A stretch of 64,000 bases of DNA from Streptomyces sp. XY006 (GCF_002237655.1 NZ_NOKT01000014.1:124001-188000), one strand, 5' to 3'. Positions 31,949 through 40,674 are shown, numbered from the stretch's first letter. Notes: generated by a model from the letters alone, not told the origin. Numbers and translations are program-made.

Positions 31949-31964
31949 GCCTGGTACTTCACTG

Positions 31965-32038
31965 TCGGGGTGGCGGGATTTGAACCCACGACCTCTTCGT
32001 CCCGAACGAAGCGCGCTGCCAAGCTGCGCTACACCCCG
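31965..32038 (-). tRNA. tRNA-Pro (anticodon CGG)
   Basis: 74 bases. Acceptor arms cggggtg and caccccg pair perfectly, with discriminator A. The anticodon stem cttcg/cgaag encloses loop ttcggga with anticodon CGG (32004-32002). The T-loop carries gttcaaatcc. CCA is not encoded. It reads Pro codon CCG, the commonest in this genome. The acquired-looking genes lie on its 3' side, the usual side for tRNA-targeted elements. Confidence 0.97.
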
Positions 32039-32085
32039 ATGTCGCTGCTGTCGCGGCGACGACGTTTACTTTAGCCCACCGGTGG

Positions 32086-32856
32086 CTAGAGACGAAATCC
32101 GGTTTTGCCGCGGTGGCGCATCAGGGCCGGGCGGGCGTGGTCCAGGGCCACCAGGAGCAGGGCCAGGGCGTACATGGACAGGCCCAGGAGCAGCGCGTTG
32201 CCGAGGACGCGCTTGTAGCCGTCCTGGCCGACGTCCAGGAACGGGTAGAGGTAGCGGTCGGTCGTGCCCGGCAGGAGCAGCTCTCCCCGGGTGAGGGAGA
32301 AGGCCAGGTAGGCCAGGGGATAGAGCAGCCAGGCCGGGGCGTGGCGCAGGTGCAGACGGCCCGGGGTCGTGAGCAGGAGCCAGTCCAGTACGGCCGCGAT
32401 CGGCGTCACCGTGTGGAGCGTGTGGTGGGCCAGGGCCTGCCAGCCGGTCGGGGCGGCGGCCTCACCCGTGAGGGAGAAGGGGCTGGCCTCGTTCGCGAGG
32501 AGCAGGTGGTGCACCAGGGCCGCGACGACGACGTAGAGCAGGGTCGCGCCCAGGAGGGAGCCGGGCAAGGGGCGGGCTGCCGTCCATGCCCGGCGGGCCG
32601 AGAAGAGCATGACCACGGCCAGGAGCGCGTTCGCCTGGACCGCGAAGTAGCCCGCGACCCGGGACGGGTCGCCGAGGAGCAGTTCGAGGGTGACGCCGGC
32701 GGCCGCCGCGAGGGCGATCAGCAGGCGGTAGGCCGCCGCCGCGGGGCGGCGGACCGGCGTGACGACGGCCGTGGCCGGGACGGGGGAGGGCAGGAGCGCC
32801 GGCTTGCGCGGGATCGCGGGGAGGTCCGGGATGTCCCTGGGTATCGGGGCTGTCAT
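32086..32856 (-). CDS. Pr6Pr-family membrane protein
   Basis: 256 residues with about six membrane helices after a Pro-rich N-terminus of 40 residues. Family features are the YRLLIALAAAAGVTLELLLGDPSRVAGYFAVQANALLAVVMLFSARR region (about 43-89), a His-His pair in ALVHHLLLANE, HHTLHTVTPIAAVLDWLL (about 146-163) and LYPLAYLAFSLTRG. These are typical of the Pr6Pr/FAR-17a-like membrane proteins common in actinobacteria. Function unproven. Possibly a lipid- or small-molecule-related membrane enzyme, given the conserved His. Confidence 0.82.
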   Translation of the reverse strand: MTAPIPRDIPDLPAIPRKPALLPSPVPATAVVTPVRRPAAAAYRLLIALAAAAGVTLELLLGDPSRVAGYFAVQANALLAVVMLFSARRAWTAARPLPGSLLGATLLYVVVAALVHHLLLANEASPFSLTGEAAAPTGWQALAHHTLHTVTPIAAVLDWLLLTTPGRLHLRHAPAWLLYPLAYLAFSLTRGELLLPGTTDRYLYPFLDVGQDGYKRVLGNALLLGLSMYALALLLVALDHARPALMRHRGKTGFRL

Positions 32857-32956
32857 GCTCTCAAGCTGACAGAACCGGATAAAGGGGGCTATTCGGGCGC
32901 CGCTGTGTGGGTTATCGCCATCACTTCACGTGCTTCATGCCCCCGGTGTTCCGGTC

Positions 32957-32978
32957 GGCGGCCCTCCTCTTGGCCGCC
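32957..32978 (-). terminator. Hairpin after the metallophosphoesterase gene
   Basis: ggcggcc (32957-32963), loop ctcctctt, ggccgcc (32972-32978), four bases beyond the stop of the leftward phosphoesterase gene. No T-run. Confidence 0.5.
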
Positions 32979-32982
32979 CCTG

Positions 32983-33909
32983 TTACTCCCGCCCCACCAG
33001 CGTCAGCAGCGTCGCCTCCGGCGGGCAGGCGAACCGTACCGGCGTGTAGCGGTTCGTGCCGCAGCCCGCCGAGACGTGGAGGTAGGACGTACGGCCCTGC
33101 GAGGAGTGAGTGGACAGGCCCTTCACGCGGTCCGTGTCCAGGTCGCAGTTGGTGACGAGGGCGCCGTAGAAGGGGACGCAGAGCTGGCCGCCGTGGGTGT
33201 GGCCGGCCAGGATCAGGGGGTAGCCGTCGGCCGTGAAGGCGTCCAGCGTGCGCAGGTACGGGGCGTGGACCACCCCCATCGAGAAGTCGGCGGACTCCGA
33301 CGGGCCGCCGGCGACCCGCTCGTAGCGGTCCTTCTTGATGTGCGGGTCGTCCAGGCCGGTCAGCTCCAGCGACAGGCCGTCGATCTTGAGCGTGCCGCGC
33401 GTGTTCGTGAGGTTGAGCCAGCCCGCCGCGTCGAAACCGTCCCGCAGGTCCTCCCACGGGTTGTGCACCGCGCCGACCGCCGGCGGGTTGCCGTTCAGGC
33501 CATGCCGGCCCTGGGCCTTCTCCAGCAGGTAGCGGGCGGGGTTGCGCAGCTTGGGGCCGTAGTAGTCGTTGGAGCCGAAGACGTACGCGCCCGGGAACTC
33601 CATCAGCGGGCCGAGCGCGTCCAGGACCTCCGGGACGCCCTCCGGGTCGGAGAGGTTGTCGCCGGTGTTGATCACGAAGTCGGGGCGCAGGCCGGCCAGG
33701 GACCGCAGCCAGCGCTGCTTCTTGCGCTGGCCGCCGACCATGTGGATGTCGGAGACCTGCAGCACACGCAGGGGGCGCGTTCCCGGGGGCAGGACCGGGA
33801 CGGTGACCCGGCGGAGGCGGAAGGAGCGGGCCTCGAAGCCCGCCGCGTACAACAGACCGGCGGCACCAGCCGCCGCGATTCCCAGGGGGACTCCGTATCG
33901 CGCGCGCAT
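32983..33909 (-). CDS. Membrane-anchored metallophosphoesterase
   Basis: 308 residues. A short N-terminal membrane anchor (about 5-24) is followed by the calcineurin-like core: VSDIHMVGG (about 52-60), NTGDNLSD (about 80-87), GSNDYYGP (in place of GNHD/E, about 110-117), a late VVHAP (about 212) and AGHTHGGQ (about 235-242). All five metal-binding blocks are present. The enzyme hydrolyses a phosphoester, substrate unknown; the family includes YkuE-like proteins. It is divergent from the yqeY-like gene with a 134-base gap. Confidence 0.9.
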   Translation of the reverse strand: MRARYGVPLGIAAAGAAGLLYAAGFEARSFRLRRVTVPVLPPGTRPLRVLQVSDIHMVGGQRKKQRWLRSLAGLRPDFVINTGDNLSDPEGVPEVLDALGPLMEFPGAYVFGSNDYYGPKLRNPARYLLEKAQGRHGLNGNPPAVGAVHNPWEDLRDGFDAAGWLNLTNTRGTLKIDGLSLELTGLDDPHIKKDRYERVAGGPSESADFSMGVVHAPYLRTLDAFTADGYPLILAGHTHGGQLCVPFYGALVTNCDLDTDRVKGLSTHSSQGRTSYLHVSAGCGTNRYTPVRFACPPEATLLTLVGRE

Positions 33910-34043
33910 ACGACCATCGTGTCAGACCGCGCGGGATGCCCGTGTCCGGCGGTGCGTGAAATGGCCCGTCGCAACGGGTCCTTGCGCTGCCGCCCCGTAA
34001 ATGGAGGGGCACCTTTCCCGTCGCACCTGCGACAATCGACCCC

Positions 34044-34508
34044 ATGACCACGCTCAAGTCGAAGCTGCAGGATGACCTCAACGCCGCGATCAAGGAGCGC
34101 GACGAGCTGCGCTCCTCGACGCTCCGGCTGACGCTCGCCGCGATCACCAAGGAGGAGGTCGCGGGCAAGGAGAAGCGCGAGCTCTCCGACGACGAGGTGC
34201 AGAAGGTGATCACCCGGGAGGCCAAGAAGCGGCGCGAGGCGGCCGAGGCCTTCGCACAGGGTGGTCGGCCCGAGCAGGCCGAGCGGGAGAAGGCGGAGGG
34301 CGAGGTGCTTGCCGGCTACCTGCCCAAGCAGCTGTCCGACGACGAGCTCCAGCAGATCGTGGCCCAGGCCGTCGAGGAGGCGAAGGCGGCCGGTGCGGAG
34401 GGGCCGCGGGCCATGGGCGCTGTCATGAAGATCGTGAACCCGAAGGTGGCGGGGCAGGCCGAGGGCGGCCGCGTCGCCGCCGCGGTGAAGAAGCTGCTCG
34501 CGGGCTGA
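34044..34508 (+). CDS. GatB/YqeY domain-containing protein
   Basis: 154 residues, full length for the stand-alone YqeY family. The helical N-terminal half (LKSKLQDDLNAAIKERDELRSSTLRLTLAAI, about 3-33; EEVAGKEKRELSDDEVQKVI) and the C-terminal GPRAMGAVMKIVNPKVAGQAEGGRVAAAVKKLL (about 118-150) are the conserved parts. The domain resembles the tail of amidotransferase subunit GatB and may touch tRNA, but its role is not settled. A strong bidirectional hairpin follows. Confidence 0.92.
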   Translation: MTTLKSKLQDDLNAAIKERDELRSSTLRLTLAAITKEEVAGKEKRELSDDEVQKVITREAKKRREAAEAFAQGGRPEQAEREKAEGEVLAGYLPKQLSDDELQQIVAQAVEEAKAAGAEGPRAMGAVMKIVNPKVAGQAEGGRVAAAVKKLLAG

Positions 34509-34535
34509 CCGCCCGGGCCCCGACACGCCGGTCCA

Positions 34536-34583
34536 ACGGGAGCGGCCTCCTCCGACCATACGGTCGGAGGAGGCCGCTCCCGT
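34536..34583. terminator. 22-bp perfect bidirectional terminator hairpin
   Basis: Arms 34536-34557 and 34562-34583 are exact reverse complements around a four-base loop (atac), followed by tttcgt. It separates the convergent yqeY-like and penicillin-binding-protein genes and should stop both transcripts. Confidence 0.85.
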
Positions 34584-34600
34584 TTCGTCATCCGGCCAGG

Positions 34601-36913
34601 TCAGCCGAAGCGGCCTCCGTTGCCGTTCCCGTTGCCGCCGCCGTTGTCCTGCCCGCGGAAGAAGCCCTCCGGGATGGAGAACGACGGAGTCGGGAAGGGC
34701 TCGCCGCCGCCTCCGCCGCCGTTGTTGTTGCCGCCCACCAGGCCGCCGATGAAGCCGTCGTTGCCGCCGTTGTCACCGTTGTTCCCGTCGTCACGGCCGC
34801 CGTCGCCACCGTCGTCCCCGTCGCCGCGGTCGCGGTCGATGCCGTCGGGGATGTGGACGTCGTTGAACCGCTCGACGGGCTTGCCCTCCAGCGCGCCGGA
34901 CATCATGTCGCGCCAGATCGGGCCCGGGACCTCACCACCGAAGACCTTGCTGTGCGAGCGGCCGCCGATGGTGATGTTGACCATCTTCCGCTTGTGCGCG
35001 GGGTCGCCGACCCACACCGCGCCGGCCATGTTCGGCGTGTAGCCCACGAACCAGGCCGCGTAGCGCTCGTCCGTCGTACCCGTCTTGCCCGCGCTGGGCC
35101 GGCCGTCCAGGCCCGCCTTCGAACCCGTGCCGTCCTCGACGACGCCCTTCAGCAGCCCGTTGATCGTGTCGGCGGTCTCCTCCGACATGGCGCGCGAGCA
35201 CGTCGACTTCGGGACCTCGAGCTTCTTGGACGCGTCGCCGACCCGCTGGCTGACCGACTCGATGGCCACCGGCGTGCAGTACATGCCCCGCGAGGCGAAG
35301 GTGGCGTACGCGTTCGCCATGGTCAGCGGGGACATCTCCTGCGTGCCGAGGGCGATGGAGGGGACCTGCGGCATCTTGTCGCCGTCGGCCCGCACGACGC
35401 CCATCTTCTTCGCCATGGTCGTCACCGGGCAGATGCCGATGTCGCTGATCATCTGCACGTAGTAGGTGTTGACCGACTTGGCGGTCGCCTCCTTCATGTC
35501 GTACGGGCCGACCTCGGACTCGTTCTCGTTCTCCAGCCGGGCCGGGTTGCTCCGGTCGTTCTGCCAGGTCTTGCCGTCACAGGCGGAGACCGGCGAGGGG
35601 TAGGCCATCCGGTACGGCGACGAGTACACCTTGTTCGACGGCATGCCGTCCTCGAGGGCGGCCGCGGCCACAATCGGCTTGAACGTCGAACCGGGCTGGT
35701 AGCCCATGCCGCCGCCCATGGACTGGTCGACGGAGAGGTTGATCTGCGTCTCGTTCTTCTTGAAGCCGTACGGACGCGACTGGCCCATGGCGAGGATCTT
35801 GCCGGTGCCGGGCTGGACGACGGTGGCGGCGGTGGCCACGTCGTCGCTCTTGTAGACGTGGTCCTTGATGGACCGCTGGGCCGCGTCCTGGGCCTGCGGG
35901 TCCATCGTCGTGCGGATGGTGAGGCCGCCCTGGTTCCAGATCTTCGCCCGGGCCTTGCGGGACTTGCCGAAGACCGGGTCCGTCAGGAAGACCTCGCGCA
36001 CGTAGTCACAGAAGAAGCCCGCGCCCTTGACCGCCGTGATGCAGCCGTTGCGGGGCTTGCTGACCTTCAGGCCCAGCGGGGCCTTCATCGCCTCGGCGGC
36101 CTGCGCCCGGGAGATGTCGCCGACCTCGGCCATGCGGCGCAGCACGATGTTGCGGCGCTTGGTGGCCTCCGCCTCGTCGTTGACCGGGTCGTAGCGGCTG
36201 GGCGACTGGACGATGCCGGCGAGGAGGGCCGCCTCCTGGACGTTGAGGTCCTTGGCCGACTTGGAGAAGTAGCGCCGGGCCGCGGCCTCGACGCCGTAGG
36301 CCTGCTGGCCGAAGAACGTGATGTTCAGGTAGTTCTCGAGGATCTTCTTCTTGCCCAGCTCCTCCTCGACCTGGATCGCGTACTTGAGCTCGCGGATCTT
36401 GCGGCCGATGGTCTGCTGGGTGGCCTGCGCGACCTTCGTCGGGTCGTCGCCGGCCTCCTCGACGAAGACGTTCTTCACGTACTGCTGGGTGAGCGTCGAG
36501 GCGCCCTGGGCGACCTCGCCGCTGCGCGCGTTCTTGTTGAGGGCGCGCAGCACGCCCTTGAGGTCGACCGCTCCGTGCTCGTAGAAGCGCGAGTCCTCGA
36601 TCGCGACGATCGCCTTCTGCACGTACGGCGACATGTCCTTGAGGGGGACCACCGTGCGGTCGCGCGAGTAGACGGTGGCGATCTGGCCGCCGTCCGCGTC
36701 GAGGATGCTGGTGCGCTGACTCAGCGGCGGGGTCTTGAGGTTGGCCGGGAGCTCGTCGAAGCTCTCGACGGATCCCTTCGCCGCCAGCCCCAGCGCGCCC
36801 ACCGCGGGCAGCGCGATGCCGGCCAGCACGGCCCCCGCGAGGACACTGACACCGAGGAACTTGGCGGCCTGCTGCGTGGGAGACAGACCACCGCCCGAGC
36901 GCTTCTTTGGCAT
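34601..36913 (-). CDS. Bifunctional class A penicillin-binding protein (glycosyltransferase/transpeptidase)
   Basis: 770 residues. A basic N-terminus and membrane helix (about 16-42) lead to a GT51 domain with EDSRFYEHGAVD (about 101-112), GASTLTQQYVKN (about 138-149) and RKIRELKYAI. The transpeptidase domain has GSTFKPI (SxxK, about 405-411), KSVNTYY (SxN, about 483-489) and GKTGTTD (about 630-636). Both active sites are intact, so the enzyme polymerises and cross-links peptidoglycan outside the membrane. The C-terminus is an unusual run of about 100 residues rich in Asp, Gly and Asn, likely a flexible cell-wall tail. Divergent from wblA; it is the usual neighbour of wblA in streptomycetes. 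Confidence 0.94.
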   Translation of the reverse strand: MPKKRSGGGLSPTQQAAKFLGVSVLAGAVLAGIALPAVGALGLAAKGSVESFDELPANLKTPPLSQRTSILDADGGQIATVYSRDRTVVPLKDMSPYVQKAIVAIEDSRFYEHGAVDLKGVLRALNKNARSGEVAQGASTLTQQYVKNVFVEEAGDDPTKVAQATQQTIGRKIRELKYAIQVEEELGKKKILENYLNITFFGQQAYGVEAAARRYFSKSAKDLNVQEAALLAGIVQSPSRYDPVNDEAEATKRRNIVLRRMAEVGDISRAQAAEAMKAPLGLKVSKPRNGCITAVKGAGFFCDYVREVFLTDPVFGKSRKARAKIWNQGGLTIRTTMDPQAQDAAQRSIKDHVYKSDDVATAATVVQPGTGKILAMGQSRPYGFKKNETQINLSVDQSMGGGMGYQPGSTFKPIVAAAALEDGMPSNKVYSSPYRMAYPSPVSACDGKTWQNDRSNPARLENENESEVGPYDMKEATAKSVNTYYVQMISDIGICPVTTMAKKMGVVRADGDKMPQVPSIALGTQEMSPLTMANAYATFASRGMYCTPVAIESVSQRVGDASKKLEVPKSTCSRAMSEETADTINGLLKGVVEDGTGSKAGLDGRPSAGKTGTTDERYAAWFVGYTPNMAGAVWVGDPAHKRKMVNITIGGRSHSKVFGGEVPGPIWRDMMSGALEGKPVERFNDVHIPDGIDRDRGDGDDGGDGGRDDGNNGDNGGNDGFIGGLVGGNNNGGGGGGEPFPTPSFSIPEGFFRGQDNGGGNGNGNGGRFG

Positions 36914-37321
36914 GAGGGCAGCCTACGTTCTCATTCGCCGGACAGGCGTATATGCCTTGGCCTAAGCTGCTCCCAACTGTCACAACAGTGAGGCCACGTA
37001 TCAATACGTCCGGCGACCCCGAATCGTTCCGGATGTTCCCCGACTTTTTTGGTGGGGTCGTGTCCGAATCCGCCTTGTGTGTCATGCGGCGTCCGGTGTG
37101 ACGCAACTGAACTGTCCCGTTTTGACGGGAAAGTCACGTATGTCACCAGCTCACTCCCCCGGGTGATCTGCCGCTTACCCATAGTCCGTTCGGGCCATTC
37201 AAGATTGGGCCCGCTGGGGGTGTTGCGCTGTGCCCACCTTCCGTAACGTCCTCAACTGGCGGCGGTGAATATGCCGCTGCCGCCGTGGGGGAGCCTCGAT
37301 TCGGGAGAGGACGGCGCCGGT
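36914..37321. promoter_or_regulatory. Divergent regulatory region between the PBP gene and wblA
   Basis: About 400 bases with several short palindromes: actgt-caca-acagt (36976-36989), cgtat-ca-atacg (36997-37008) and tcccgt-tttg-acggga (37115-37130). The segment 36950-37160 is lower in GC than its flanks, fitting promoters for both genes and binding sites for developmental regulators. Which regulator binds cannot be decided from sequence. Confidence 0.55.
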
Positions 37322-37660
37322 ATGGGCTGGGTAACCGACTGGAGTGCGCAGGCGGCCTGCCGCACTACCGATCCGGATGAACTGTTCGTTCAAGGAGCAG
37401 CGCAGAACAGGGCCAAGGCGGTGTGCACCGGATGCCCGGTGCGCACGGAGTGCCTGGCCGACGCGCTGGACAACCGCGTCGAGTTCGGCGTGTGGGGAGG
37501 CATGACGGAGCGGGAGCGCCGCGCACTGCTGCGCAGGCGGCCGACGGTGACCTCCTGGCGCCGGCTGCTGGAGACGGCGCGTACGGAGTACGAGCGCGGC
37601 ACGGGTGTCGTGCCCCTCGACGACGACGAGATCTACGAGAACTACGCGGCGGTGAGCTGA
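37322..37660 (+). CDS. wblA: WhiB-like developmental regulator WblA
   Basis: 112 residues from ATG 37322, matching the known length of streptomycete WblA. The frame stays open to GTG 37265 and ATG 37271, so an 18-residue longer form is possible, but the family homology starts at Met-Gly-Trp-Val-Thr-Asp-Trp. Four cysteines for a [4Fe-4S] cluster are present: Cys12 in AQAACRTTD, then CTGCPVRTEC (about 37-46). The WhiB turn GVWGGMTERERR follows at about 57-68. WblA pleiotropically represses antibiotic production and is needed for normal aerial growth. The neighbourhood matches its known locus. Confidence 0.93.
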   Translation: MGWVTDWSAQAACRTTDPDELFVQGAAQNRAKAVCTGCPVRTECLADALDNRVEFGVWGGMTERERRALLRRRPTVTSWRRLLETARTEYERGTGVVPLDDDEIYENYAAVS

Positions 37661-37699
37661 GCGCCTCCGGGAGCTCCGCAGGTCCGAGGGCCCTTCGGC

Positions 37700-37851
37700 G
37701 GGCCCTTCGCCATCACCGGGCCCTTCGCCATCACCGGGTCCTTCGCCGTCACGGGCTTCGCCTGGGCGTGCTCAGGCCGGCCGGCAGTGCTCAGGCCACC
37801 GGACCGTGCTCGGGTCACCTGGCCGTGCTCAGGCCACCTGACCTGCTCAGG
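37700..37851. repeat. Two minisatellites between wblA and the ArsA-type gene
   Basis: Two exact copies of gggcccttcgccatcacc (37700-37735) and one diverged copy (37736-37753) form an 18-base array. It is followed by four 19-base units beginning gtgctcaggcc or gtgctcgggtc (37768-37843) and a partial unit running to the ArsA stop. Confidence 0.85.
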
Positions 37852-39274
37852 CACTTGCCCCGGGCATCGCGGACGGGTCGGGCAGCTCGCGTTCGTCGGC
37901 GGCGAGGCGGTCGCCGATGGCGCGCAGGCCCGCGAGGTCGTGCACATCGCCGGCCAGCGCGGCCACTTCCGTCACGGCCACCTCGGGGTGGAGCGCGGTG
38001 AAGCGGTCACGCGTGCGCTGCTCGCGGGAGAGCAACTGCATCCGGTCGGCGTGCAGCCGCAGCAGGCCGGCCGTGAGCTGGTCGACGGACCGCTCGGCCG
38101 AGCCGGGTGCCTGGGCGTCCTCGATGCCTTCGGTGTCCTCTGCGTCCTCGGCGTCCTCGGCGGGGGAGCCACCGTCGGATGCCGGACCAGCGGCACGAGC
38201 TGGTGTTTCGGGCGTGGGAGAGGTTGAACTGTCCTGTGTGTCGGGGGAGTTACGAAGTACTGCTTTCCCGCCCTCCTGATCCACAATGCGGGGCTCTTCA
38301 AGATTTTCCGCGGCGGCGAGCGCCCGCTCGGCCGACAGCCGGTCGGCGCCGCTGCCGTGGACCCGGTTGAGCACCAGACCCGCCAGCGGCATGTCCTCCG
38401 CGGCCAGGCGCTCCACGAAGTAGGCGGCCTCGCGCAGCGCGTCCCGCTCCGGGGCCGCGACCACGAGGAACGCCGTGCCGGGGGCCTGGAGGAGCTTGTA
38501 CGTGGCGTCCGCGCGCGTGCGGAAGCCGCCGAACGTCGTGTCCATCGCGGAGACGAACGTCTGGACGTCCTTCAGGAGCTGACCGCCCAGCAGCTTGCCG
38601 AGGGTGCCGGTCATCATCGACATGCCGACGTTCAGGAACTTCATCCCGGCGCGGCCGCCCAGCTTCGCCGGGGCCGTCAGCAGCCGGATCAGCCGCCCGT
38701 CCAGGAACGACCCGAGCCGCTTGGGCGCGTCCAGGAAGTCCAGCGCCGAGCGGGACGGCGGGGTGTCGACGACGATCAGGTCCCACTCGTCCCGGGCGCG
38801 CAGTTGCCCGAGCTTCTCCATCGCCATGTACTCCTGCGTGCCCGCGAAGCCCGCCGAGAGCGACTGGTAGAAGGGGTTGCCCAGGATCGCGGCCGCCCGC
38901 TCGGGGTCCGCGTGCGCCTCGACGATCTCGTCGAAGGTGCGCTTCATGTCGAGCATCATCGCGTGCAGCTCGCCGCCCGCGGAGTCGTCGATGCCCTTCA
39001 CCCGGCGCGGGGTGTTGTCCAGGGAGTCGATGCCCATGGACTGGGCGAGCCGGCGGGCCGGGTCGATGGTCAGCACGACGACCTTACGGCCCCGCTCGGC
39101 CGCGCGCAGGCCCAGCGCGGCGGCCGTCGTGGTCTTGCCGACCCCGCCCGAGCCGCAGCACACCACGATCCGGGTCTTCGGGTCCTGCAGCAGCGGGTCG
39201 ATGTCGAGCAGGCGCGCGGGGGCGAGGTGGGGGCGGGCCGCGTCGTGCGTGTGGGCCGGGTCCGGACGGCTCAT
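37847..39274 (-). CDS. ArsA/GET3-family ATPase (first of a pair)
   Basis: 475 residues from ATG 39274, preceded by AGGGGATGTC; an ATG at 39307 has no ribosome-binding site. Deviant Walker A CGSGGVGKTTTAAALGL lies at about 40-56, followed by VLTIDPARRLAQSMG (about 66-80), LIVVDTPPSRSALDFLDAP (switch region) and a C-terminal extension of about 130 residues with an acidic low-complexity segment and a helical end. These actinobacterial ArsA homologues have no link to arsenic here; they form a fixed pair downstream of wblA. Probable role in protein targeting or envelope development, by analogy to GET3 only. Confidence 0.9.
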   Translation of the reverse strand: MSRPDPAHTHDAARPHLAPARLLDIDPLLQDPKTRIVVCCGSGGVGKTTTAAALGLRAAERGRKVVVLTIDPARRLAQSMGIDSLDNTPRRVKGIDDSAGGELHAMMLDMKRTFDEIVEAHADPERAAAILGNPFYQSLSAGFAGTQEYMAMEKLGQLRARDEWDLIVVDTPPSRSALDFLDAPKRLGSFLDGRLIRLLTAPAKLGGRAGMKFLNVGMSMMTGTLGKLLGGQLLKDVQTFVSAMDTTFGGFRTRADATYKLLQAPGTAFLVVAAPERDALREAAYFVERLAAEDMPLAGLVLNRVHGSGADRLSAERALAAAENLEEPRIVDQEGGKAVLRNSPDTQDSSTSPTPETPARAAGPASDGGSPAEDAEDAEDTEGIEDAQAPGSAERSVDQLTAGLLRLHADRMQLLSREQRTRDRFTALHPEVAVTEVAALAGDVHDLAGLRAIGDRLAADERELPDPSAMPGASA

Positions 39275-39327
39275 GACATCCCCTGCTTCCGACTCGTGAC
39301 GGGCCATGCGTGTCGCGACTCCCTGAC

Positions 39328-39419
39328 GGGCCTTGCCGACCCCACCGGGCTCGTGCTCGTGGCGGGCTTGGCCTGCCCCACCGCGCTCGTGCCACTGGCG
39401 GGCCTTGCTCGTCCCTGGC
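39328..39419. repeat. 36-base tandem repeat between the ArsA-type genes
   Basis: Units 39328-39363 and 39364-39399 agree at about 29 of 36 bases, with a partial third copy up to the ArsA2 stop. Both start ggg-ctt and contain ccccaccg and gctcgtgc. The region is otherwise empty. Confidence 0.8.
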
Positions 39420-40397
39420 TCATGAGACGCCCTGTTCGCGCAGCTCGCGGGCCAGTGCGTACAGCCCCGCCAGGTCCATGCCCTCGGCGAACAGCGGCAG
39501 TTCGTGCAGCGGCAGGCCCAGCTCGGCGAGGACCGCGCGCTGCTCGTGCTCCAGCGCGTACCGCTCGGCGTACTCCTCGGCCTGGGTGAGCAGCGGGTCC
39601 ACCAGCCGCTCCGCGTGCCCGCCGCGCCGCGCCCCGCCGAGCCCGGCGGACGACAGCGACCGCGCGACCGAAGAACGCGGGACCGTCCGTACGAGTTCCA
39701 GGTCGGCCGCGTCCAACACCTCCGGGCGCACCATGTTCACGATGATCCGCCCCACCGGCAGCCGCGCCGACCGCAGCTCGGCGATGCCGTCCGCGGTCTC
39801 CTGGACGGGCATCTCCTCCAGCAGCGTGACCAGGTGCACGGCCGTCTCGGGCGACTTCAGCACCCGCATCACGGCCTGCGCCTGATTGTGTATCGGGCCG
39901 ATCTTCGCCAGCCCCGCCACCTCGTCGTTGACGTTCAGGAAACGGGTGATGCGCCCGGTGGGCGGGGCGTCCATGACGACGTAGTCGTACACGAACCGGC
40001 CGCTGCGCTCCTTGCGCCGCACCGCCTCGCAGGCCTTGCCGGTGAGGAGGACGTCCCTCAGGCCGGGCGCGATGGTGGTGGCGAAGTCGATCGCGCCGAG
40101 CTTCTTCAGGGCCCGGCCGGCGCTGCCCAGCTTGTAGAACATCTGGAGGTAGTCCAGAAGGGCCAGTTCGGGGTCGATGGCGAGTGCGTACACCTCCCCG
40201 CCCCCGGGAGCGACGGCGATCTTCCGCTCCTCATAAGGCAGCGCTTCGGTCTCGAAGAGCTGCGCGATGCCCTGACGGCCCTCGACCTCGACGAGAAGCG
40301 TCCGCTTCCCCTCCGTGGCCAGGGCCAGCGCTAGGGCCGCGGCCACCGTGGTCTTGCCGGTACCGCCCTTGCCGCTGACGACCTGGAGCCTGCTCAC
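39420..40397 (-). CDS. ArsA/GET3-family ATPase (second of a pair)
   Basis: 325 residues; GTG 40397. It begins directly with the P-loop VSGKGGTGKTTVAAALALAL (about 7-26), the signature-lysine form of the family, and has VEVEGRQGIAQLF (about 38-50), FVYDYVVMDAPPTGRITRFLNV (about 139-160) and a C-terminal helical segment. It precedes the first ArsA-type gene in the same direction by about 145 bases and likely forms a heterodimer with it, since such pairs are always adjacent in streptomycetes. Confidence 0.9.
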   Translation of the reverse strand: MSRLQVVSGKGGTGKTTVAAALALALATEGKRTLLVEVEGRQGIAQLFETEALPYEERKIAVAPGGGEVYALAIDPELALLDYLQMFYKLGSAGRALKKLGAIDFATTIAPGLRDVLLTGKACEAVRRKERSGRFVYDYVVMDAPPTGRITRFLNVNDEVAGLAKIGPIHNQAQAVMRVLKSPETAVHLVTLLEEMPVQETADGIAELRSARLPVGRIIVNMVRPEVLDAADLELVRTVPRSSVARSLSSAGLGGARRGGHAERLVDPLLTQAEEYAERYALEHEQRAVLAELGLPLHELPLFAEGMDLAGLYALARELREQGVS

Positions 40398-40440
40398 GTA
40401 TTCGAGCCTAACCAGTCCGTGCCCGGGCTACGCGGGAGGC

Positions 40441-40449
40441 TGTGGACAA
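40441..40449 (-). promoter_or_regulatory. Consensus DnaA box
   Basis: tgtggacaa (reverse complement ttgtccaca) lies in the 118-base gap between the divergent ArsA2 and DUF4177 genes. A lone perfect box; functional weight uncertain. Confidence 0.35.
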
Positions 40450-40515
40450 CCCGTGCCGGGGCCGGCCCCGGACCGCGGCCGTGACCCCGTACGGACAGGG
40501 GCTAAAGTCGGCCGC

Positions 40516-40674
40516 ATGACCAAGTGGGAATACGCAACCGTGCCGCTGCTCGTCCACGCCACGAAGCAGATTCTGGACACCTGGGGCGAGGACGGCTGGG
40601 AGCTCGTCCAGGTCGTGCCCGGGCCGAACAACCCCGAGCAGCTCGTCGCCTACCTGAAGCGGGAGAAGCAGTAA
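40516..40674 (+). CDS. Small DUF4177-like protein
   Basis: 52 residues: MTKWEYATVPLLVHATKQ at the start, GEDGWELVQVVPGPNNPEQL in the middle and YLKREKQ at the end. The Lys-Trp-Glu-Tyr strand and the Gly-Trp-Glu-Leu-Val strand are the two hallmarks of the tiny DUF4177 fold. The TAA overlaps the ATG of the RidA-like gene by one base, so they are co-translated. Role unknown; conserved in this locus across streptomycetes. Confidence 0.88.
   Translation: MTKWEYATVPLLVHATKQILDTWGEDGWELVQVVPGPNNPEQLVAYLKREKQ

Noticed and set aside
26385..32038. A tRNA-integrated mobile element (ICE or prophage) ending at tRNA-Pro
   Set aside because: The segment looks acquired and lies on the correct side of the tRNA, but no integrase, excisionase or direct repeat of the tRNA 3' end was found near 26.4 kb or elsewhere in the segment.
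37847..40397. Arsenic resistance operon suggested by two ArsA-type ATPases
   Set aside because: There is no arsB, arsR or arsC, and the pair sits in the conserved wblA locus; the family is ArsA/GET3-like only.
12657..40449. Replication origin suggested by consensus DnaA boxes
   Set aside because: The two perfect boxes are isolated and 28 kb apart, about as expected by chance. There is no dnaA, dnaN or box cluster.
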